Source: Desulfohalobiaceae bacterium
GTDB taxonomy: Bacteria > Desulfobacterota > Desulfovibrionia > Desulfovibrionales > Desulfothermaceae
Length of the DNA: 9,699 bases
Reading direction: 5' to 3'
NCBI GenBank assembly: GCA_021737115.1
Contig: JAIPER010000105.1
Coordinates: forward strand, 1 to 9,699
Positions 6,374 through 9,699 of the stretch are shown in pieces. The notes below the pieces were generated by a model. That model saw only the letters and a program-made list of their open reading frames with translations, was not told the DNA's origin and did not search any database. The position numbers and the translations under genes were made by a program. The number at the start of each line of letters is the position of its first letter. The first letter of the stretch is position 1.

Positions 6374-6997
6374 ATGTCGACCGATCTGACCAAGGCCTTG
6401 AGAGAACGGATTATCCAACTGGATTTCAGGCCTGGATCTCCATTGAATGAAAAAAAGCTGGCCGCTGAATTCAAAGTGAGCAGGACCCCGATTCGCGAGG
6501 CCTTGATCCGTCTCTCCCAGGAAAACCTGGTCACCTTGTCCCCGCATTCAGTGGCCCGGGTGGCGGATGTCAATCTCCAGGACTTTCAGGAACTCATTCA
6601 GTGCAGACTCGTCCTTGAGCGGGGGGTAGCCCGCCTGGCCACGATCAATGCCACGCAGTCAGATATCCAGGAACTGGAGCGCCTGGAAAAGACCTCCCTG
6701 GACCTCAAACCGGACAACCCGGCCGCCTTTGTCCGCCACGACAGCAAGTTGCACCAGGTTATCCGCAGGGCGGCGGCCAATTCATTCATGGATCGCTATC
6801 TGGAAAATATCCAGAACCATTTCACCAGGATACAATACCTTATCGGTCATCGGCCGGATAACACAAAGATGCACCAGGAACTGCTGCAGGTGATCAAAGC
6901 CTTGAAGGAACGTGATCAAGAAACCCTGGTTGATTTGTGTGTGGACCATGTTCAGCGCTTTGTGGCCGTCGTAAGAAATCATTTCAAGATTTATTGA
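6374..6997 (+). CDS. GntR-family transcriptional regulator, FadR/FCD subfamily
   Basis: This 207-residue DNA-binding protein has an N-terminal winged helix at about 5-65. The recognition region NEKKLAAEFKVSRTPIREAL at 25-44 is the family hallmark. The C-terminal all-helical FCD ligand domain spans about 72-200. D123, H127, H167 and H192 have the spacing of the metal-binding residues of FCD domains, which often bind a carboxylate effector through the metal. The start is bounded by an in-frame TGA at 6359-6361 and has AGAGGA seven bases before the ATG. It is divergent from the transporter operon, and two GGTRTACC sites lie between them. The likely role is a local repressor, relieved by the transported acid or a product of it, controlling the tct operon and itself (inference). 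Confidence 0.95.
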   Translation: MSTDLTKALRERIIQLDFRPGSPLNEKKLAAEFKVSRTPIREALIRLSQENLVTLSPHSVARVADVNLQDFQELIQCRLVLERGVARLATINATQSDIQELERLEKTSLDLKPDNPAAFVRHDSKLHQVIRRAAANSFMDRYLENIQNHFTRIQYLIGHRPDNTKMHQELLQVIKALKERDQETLVDLCVDHVQRFVAVVRNHFKIY

Positions 6998-7104
6998 CAG
7001 ACCGCCCTGCTTTATCTTTCCGCCTCGTTTTGCAGTCCAATTGTTTTTCTGAAGACCAGTCTGTTCCGAAAAGGATTCAGATCAGATGATCCTGCCGCTT
7101 GACT

Positions 7105-7145
7105 CGATTCAAGTGCCTGCTATACTGAATCGGCACGAGTTTTTT
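7105..7145 (+). terminator. Probable rho-independent terminator after the GntR gene
   Basis: CGATTCA (7105-7111) pairs perfectly with TGAATCG (7126-7132). An alternative stem, GTGCC (7113-7117) with GGCAC (7132-7136), is possible, and outer ACTCG/CGAGT bases can also pair. Six Ts (7140-7145) follow. It lies about 110 bp after the GntR stop and would separate that gene from the aldehyde dehydrogenase. Confidence 0.5.
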
Positions 7146-7290
7146 CCTCTTTTATGAGCTGGGTAAACACTCCTTTGATTATCTGGAATGTAAGGTTTCC
7201 CTGGAGCGAATGCTGAACACGGATGTGGATCTTATCGTATTAAACGATGCAGGGGAGTTGTTGAAATTTCAGGACTCTTTACCATCATGA
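7129..7290 (+). pseudogene. C-terminal remnant of an MNT-type nucleotidyltransferase (MntA-like antitoxin family)
   Basis: The frame from 7129 to a TGA at 7288-7290 encodes a peptide whose second half, SLERMLNTDVDLIVLNDA (about 7198-7251) followed by GELLKFQ, resembles the end of minimal nucleotidyltransferase domains. In that family a helix with a leucine-rich register leads into a DVDLVVLN strand and an LLxFE/LLRYE helix. The usual upstream GSxxRG and SDxDL catalytic motifs are not found in any frame back to 6998. The frame is closed by a stop at 7126-7128 and has no start with a ribosome-binding site. It ends right after KFQ, where family members continue. The stop overlaps the aldehyde dehydrogenase ATG (ATGA). 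It is probably decayed coding DNA left by a recombination. The assignment rests on pattern recognition only. Confidence 0.4.
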
Positions 7291-8762
7291 TCAACAAAAA
7301 GATGTTTGTGAACGGGCAATGGACCGAAGCCCTGTCCGGCAAAACCAGGGATATCATCAATCCCTTCAACCGGGAAAGCATCGCCAGGGTTTCGGAAGGA
7401 GACCGCGAGGACGCCAAAGGGGCAGTCAAGGCGGCCAGACAGGCTTTTGACGCCGGCGTCTGGCCGTACACCCCGGGCAGCGAGCGGGGTGAGCTCATCC
7501 ATGCCCTGGGCCGGCTCATCGAACGTGACCGGCAGGAACTGGCCGAGCTGGAAACCCTGGATACCGGGAAGACGATTGAAGAAAGCCGCTGGGACATGGA
7601 CGCTGTCGCGGGCATCTTCAAGTATTATGCAGGACTGGCCGACAAGAACCACGGCGAGGCCATCGAATCGCCGCTTCCCGAAACCAGCAGCCGGGTGGTC
7701 CGGGAACCGGTCGGCGTCTGTGCTCAGATCTCCCCCTGGAACTATCCCCTGCTCCAGGCTTCCTGGAAAATGGCCCCGGCCCTGGCCGCGGGCTGCACCA
7801 TCGTCATGAAGCCAAGCAGCATCACCCCCCTGACCACGATCAAGGTGACCGAACTGGCCGAAGAGGCCGGGTTCCTGCCGGGTGTGGTCAACCTCGTGCT
7901 TGGCCCCGGCAGCAGCCCGGGCGCAGAGCTCGCCGAGAGCCTCGAGGTGGATCTCGTCTCGTTTACCGGAGGGATCGAGACCGGCCGGAAGATCATGCAG
8001 GCCGCCAGCAAAAACATCAAGAAGATCGCCCTGGAACTGGGCGGTAAAAACCCGAACATCATCTTTGCCGATGCCGATTTCGATCTGGCCCTGGACTCCG
8101 TCCTCTGCGGAGCCCTGTTCCATGCCGGACAGATCTGCTCGGCCGGGGCCAGGGTTCTGGTTCAGGACAAAATCCACGACCGCTTTGTCCAGGCTCTGCA
8201 GGCGCGGATGGAGAGGATCAGACTGGGCAGCGGCCTGGATCCTGAAACTGAGATGGGCCCCTTGATCTCCCGAGAGCACCTGGCCAAGGTGGAGGAGTAT
8301 GTCCGGATCGCCCGGGATGAGGGCGCCCTGCTTCGCTGCGGCGGAGAACGGCCTTCCTCGCCAAAACTGCAGGACGGCTTTTTCTACCTGCCCACCCTGT
8401 TCACCGGGTGCGAAAACCGAATGCGCATTGTTCAGGAAGAGGTCTTTGGGCCGGTTATCACCGTGGAGCGCTTTCAGAGCGAAGAAGAGGTCCTCACGCG
8501 GGCCAACTCGACCGTCACCGGCCTTTCCGCCGGATTCTGGACCAGGGACCCGGATCGGATCCACCGCCTGAGCAGGGGGCTGCGCTTCGGCACGGTATGG
8601 GTCAACGATTTCAACATCTACTTCGCCCAGGCGCCCTGGGGCGGCTACAAGCAATCGGGCCTGGGCCGGGAACTCGGCAGAGCCGGCTTCGAAGAATACA
8701 CCGAGCAGAAGCATATCTATCAAAACCACGACCCGCGGGCCGCAAACTGGTTCGGGGCCTGA
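7287..8762 (+). CDS. gbsA: Aldehyde dehydrogenase, GbsA-like betaine-aldehyde dehydrogenase
   Basis: This 491-residue NAD(P)-dependent enzyme oxidises an aldehyde to the carboxylic acid through a cysteine thiohemiacetal. All family landmarks are present: PWNYP with N152, KPSS with K175 (most members have KPSE), FTGGIETG at 226-233, ELGGKNP with general base E250, GQICSAGAR with nucleophile C284, EEVFGPV near 384, and NDF...PWGGYKQSGLGRELG near the C-terminus. The FTGGIETG, CSAGAR, FAQAPWGGYKQSG and EEYTEQKHIY segments are close to Bacillus GbsA as remembered, so betaine aldehyde or a related amino-aldehyde is the likely substrate. No choline dehydrogenase or transporter is nearby, so the role could be different here. 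The start is fixed by the MFVNGQW N-terminus, and only a weak AGGA lies 12 bases upstream. It looks richer in GC than the operon genes, which may reflect separate acquisition. Confidence 0.92.
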   Translation: MINKKMFVNGQWTEALSGKTRDIINPFNRESIARVSEGDREDAKGAVKAARQAFDAGVWPYTPGSERGELIHALGRLIERDRQELAELETLDTGKTIEESRWDMDAVAGIFKYYAGLADKNHGEAIESPLPETSSRVVREPVGVCAQISPWNYPLLQASWKMAPALAAGCTIVMKPSSITPLTTIKVTELAEEAGFLPGVVNLVLGPGSSPGAELAESLEVDLVSFTGGIETGRKIMQAASKNIKKIALELGGKNPNIIFADADFDLALDSVLCGALFHAGQICSAGARVLVQDKIHDRFVQALQARMERIRLGSGLDPETEMGPLISREHLAKVEEYVRIARDEGALLRCGGERPSSPKLQDGFFYLPTLFTGCENRMRIVQEEVFGPVITVERFQSEEEVLTRANSTVTGLSAGFWTRDPDRIHRLSRGLRFGTVWVNDFNIYFAQAPWGGYKQSGLGRELGRAGFEEYTEQKHIYQNHDPRAANWFGA

Positions 8763-8783
8763 CTTCGGATCGGCAAGCACAAT

Positions 8784-8864
8784 ACAGACTTCGTACATCT
8801 GTACCAATTATGAAAGTTAACTGCTTAAAATGATTGATTTGACTTCAAAATTGGACATTTCACA
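8784..8864. repeat. Left half of the dispersed repeat (second copy)
   Basis: It matches 3584-3664 at 76 of 81 positions without gaps. It starts 21 bp after the aldehyde dehydrogenase stop and breaks off at TCACA (8860-8864), within the apex of the hairpin seen in the intact copy. Confidence 0.85.
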
Positions 8865-8865
8865 G

Positions 8866-8893
8866 GTTTCAGGTGTCAGGTTTCGGGTGTCAG
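8866..8893 (+). repeat. Heptamer tandem repeat GTTTCAG/GTGTCAG, four units
   Basis: Four successive 7-bp units follow the pattern GTKTCRG: GTTTCAG, GTGTCAG, GTTTCGG and GTGTCAG. Two further units occur in the opposite orientation at 9227-9240 (CTGACAC, CTGAAAC), so the two sets produce the inverted repeat at the ends of the insertion. Confidence 0.75.
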
Positions 8894-8982
8894 GGAAAGA
8901 AAAGATTTACAATATCAATGCCTTAAAATCTCATATGAAACTTCATTCGTTTTCAAAAAAAGCTGGCCTGTTGAAGAAAAGG

Positions 8983-9070
8983 GATTCTTCACTCGCAGAC
9001 TCGTTCAGAATGACAAGCAAAGGCAAACGTATAATAGTGTCATTCTGAGTGAGTCCGCGAACGAAGAATC
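8983..9070. repeat. 33-bp imperfect inverted repeat (hairpin element)
   Basis: The arms 8983-9015 and 9038-9070 match in inverted orientation at 28 of 33 positions, around a 22-bp loop. Two of the five mismatches would be G-T wobbles in RNA. Each arm runs from GATTCTTC to CAGAATGACA, with variable bases in the middle. Hairpins of this shape are common intergenic repeats in many bacterial genomes and need no protein of their own. Confidence 0.8.
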
Positions 9071-9226
9071 TCTCTGCCAAGGACTGGGTTATTCAATAAG
9101 CACGAAGTTTCTATCCCGATCAAACTGGCAGTTGTGGACTTTAACCCAACGCCCAATTACATAATAGCCAGCTAAATATTCTTTTATAAATTAATTAATT
9201 ATATGTCAGCACTGCCAGAGGCAAGG

Positions 9227-9242
9227 CTGACACCTGAAACCT
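9227..9242 (-). repeat. Inverted heptamer pair, right arm of the insertion's terminal repeat
   Basis: CTGACACCTGAAACCT is the exact reverse complement of 8864-8879. It consists of two heptamer units in the opposite orientation. Confidence 0.8.
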
Positions 9243-9257
9243 CAAGGTACAGATAAG

Positions 9258-9317
9258 TCACACAAAAGTGTCAAAAAATTCGTACAAATTTCAGCTCACT
9301 GGAAAGAGCTCTGAAAT
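9258..9317. repeat. Right half of the dispersed repeat (second copy)
   Basis: It matches 3660-3718 at 50 of 60 aligned columns with one gap, and starts with the same TCACA that ends the left half. It is more diverged than the left half (about 83% against 94% identity). Confidence 0.8.
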
Positions 9318-9340
9318 CAGAAGGCTATTTTCTGGCTCTT

Positions 9341-9364
9341 AACCGTGAACCGTGAACCGTGAAC
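9341..9364 (+). repeat. Heptamer tandem repeat AACCGTG, 3.4 units
   Basis: AACCGTG is repeated three times without error and followed by AAC. A further partial unit, CCGTGAACC, lies at 9402-9410, on the other side of a short GGCTCG/CGAGCC hairpin (9378-9396). It has the same unit length as the 8866-8893 array but a different sequence. Confidence 0.8.
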
Positions 9365-9420
9365 TCTCCGAGGCGTAGGCTCGCTCTCTACGAGCCGGAG
9401 GCCGTGAACCTTTCACCTTT

Positions 9421-9448
9421 GGTTTGCAGGCGAAGCCCGCTTTAAACC
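9421..9448 (-). terminator. Hairpin at the 3' end of the receiver-domain gene
   Basis: On the minus strand GGTTTaaaGCGGGC, loop TTC and GCCTGCAAACC form a two-part stem overlapping the stop codon at 9444-9442. No T-run follows, so it is terminator-like in shape but may instead protect the mRNA end. Confidence 0.35.
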
Positions 9449-9699
9449 TGCGAAAGGGTCTTATTCAGCCCTTCCAGGTCCAGGGGTTTGGTCAGATAGG
9501 CGGTGAACCCGTTTTGCATGTATTTTTCGACCTCCTCTTTCAAGGCATAGGCAGTCAGGGCGATAATCGGAATGTTGGGGTCGACGCCTTCCGGGGGGTC
9601 ATTGCGGATGATGCGGGTGGCTTCGGCGCCGTCCATCTCCGGCATGCGGATGTCCATGAGCACCAGGTCGAAGTGGTCCCGGGCCAGTTTCTCGATGGC
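9442..9699 (-). CDS. C-terminal receiver domain of a two-component protein (partial; probably a hybrid histidine kinase)
   Basis: This is the last 85 residues of a protein whose start lies beyond the right edge of the window. It is a CheY-like receiver domain. The phosphoacceptor aspartate lies in LVLMDIRMPEMDG (residue 16 of the visible part), the switch threonine in IIALTAYA, and the conserved lysine in YLTKPL. The protein ends a few residues after the last helix, so the domain is C-terminal. The ALTAYA and GFTAYLTKPLDLEGL wording is typical of receivers at the end of hybrid sensor kinases, but a stand-alone regulator cannot be excluded from this fragment. It converges with the aldehyde dehydrogenase gene across a repeat-rich gap and has no evident link to the transporter operon. 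Confidence 0.92.
   Translation of the reverse strand, partial: AIEKLARDHFDLVLMDIRMPEMDGAEATRIIRNDPPEGVDPNIPIIALTAYALKEEVEKYMQNGFTAYLTKPLDLEGLNKTLSQV

Larger units (their letters stand above)
8865..9257. mobile_element. 393-bp insertion splitting the dispersed repeat
   Basis: Comparison with the intact copy at 3584-3718 shows extra DNA exactly here. TCACA flanks it on both sides (8860-8864 and 9258-9262), as a 5-bp target duplication would. Near its ends, 8864-8879 and 9227-9242 form a perfect 16-bp inverted repeat, but the right arm stops 15 bp short of the TCACA. It contains a 33-bp imperfect hairpin and no transposase, so it would be a non-autonomous (MITE-like) or composite element. An open frame of 72 codons running in from the left half looks accidental. 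Confidence 0.45.
8763..9441. other. 679-bp repeat-rich intergenic region
   Basis: No convincing gene lies here. In order it holds the left half of the dispersed repeat (8784-8864), a 393-bp interruption (8865-9257), the right half (9258-9317), a heptamer array (9341-9364), a short GGCTCG/CGAGCC hairpin (9378-9396, with outer CTCC/GGAG at 9366-9400), and a hairpin at 9421-9448 beside the receiver-domain gene. The genes on either side converge. Confidence 0.7.

Noticed and set aside
7287..8762. The aldehyde dehydrogenase as part of a choline-to-betaine operon
   Set aside because: Sequence motifs point to the GbsA type, but no choline oxidising enzyme, GbsR-like regulator or betaine transporter is visible, so a full osmoprotectant pathway cannot be claimed.
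7269..8807. A 512-codon open frame on the minus strand opposite the aldehyde dehydrogenase gene
   Set aside because: The plus-strand frame carries every aldehyde dehydrogenase motif. The antisense protein has no recognisable domain and is an effect of GC-biased codons.
8830..9048. A 72-codon plus-strand open frame starting in the dispersed repeat
   Set aside because: It runs from the repeat through the heptamers into one arm and most of the other arm of the hairpin, so it is a by-product of repeat insertion, not a conserved gene.
8865..9257. CRISPR array or retron/ncRNA locus
   Set aside because: The heptamers are contiguous without spacers, only one hairpin is present, and no Cas gene or reverse transcriptase is in the window.

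Overview
The window looks like a piece of a free-living anaerobic bacterial chromosome, most plausibly a Desulfobacterota (deltaproteobacterial) genome. That placement is inference from general character: moderate GC, AT-rich regulatory DNA, heptanucleotide and hairpin repeats between genes, and a solute-transport and oxidation gene set. No rRNA, tRNA, phage gene, transposase or CRISPR array is visible.

Layout. Positions 59-5743 hold five minus-strand genes, read from right to left: tctB (5743-5282), tctA (5262-3751), the periplasmic binding protein tctC (3384-2410), a DapF/proline-racemase-fold epimerase-like protein (2305-1310) and an LDH/MDH-like NAD-dependent dehydrogenase (1183-59). This reads as an operon that imports an unidentified carboxylate through a tripartite tricarboxylate transporter (TTT), then isomerises and oxidises it. 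A 135-bp repeat lies between tctA and tctC. Large hairpins lie in the gap after tctC and in the leader ahead of tctB.

The 630-bp region 5744-6373 is a divergent control region. On its right is a plus-strand GntR/FCD-type regulator (6374-6997). Two operator-like sites with the core GGTRTACC (5985-5996 and 6223-6234) each sit on a promoter-like sequence, one per direction. This suggests the regulator controls both itself and the transport operon. A GGG-rich G-quadruplex motif lies in the regulator's leader.

After a probable terminator (7105-7145), 7129-7290 encodes what looks like the C-terminal remnant of an MNT-type nucleotidyltransferase. It runs by an ATGA overlap into a GbsA-like betaine-aldehyde dehydrogenase (7287-8762).

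The 679 bp after that gene hold no convincing gene. They contain a second copy of the tctA-tctC repeat, split by 393 bp. The split falls at the apex of the repeat's hairpin and has TCACA on both sides. The inserted DNA carries heptamer repeats at both ends in opposite orientation and a 33-bp imperfect hairpin inside. A second heptamer array and hairpins follow. The window ends in the C-terminal receiver domain of a truncated minus-strand two-component protein (9442-9699).

No clearly new defence or mobile system is visible. The most interesting items are the interrupted repeat, the MNT remnant, the paired GntR operators, and the transporter/epimerase/dehydrogenase operon of unknown substrate.
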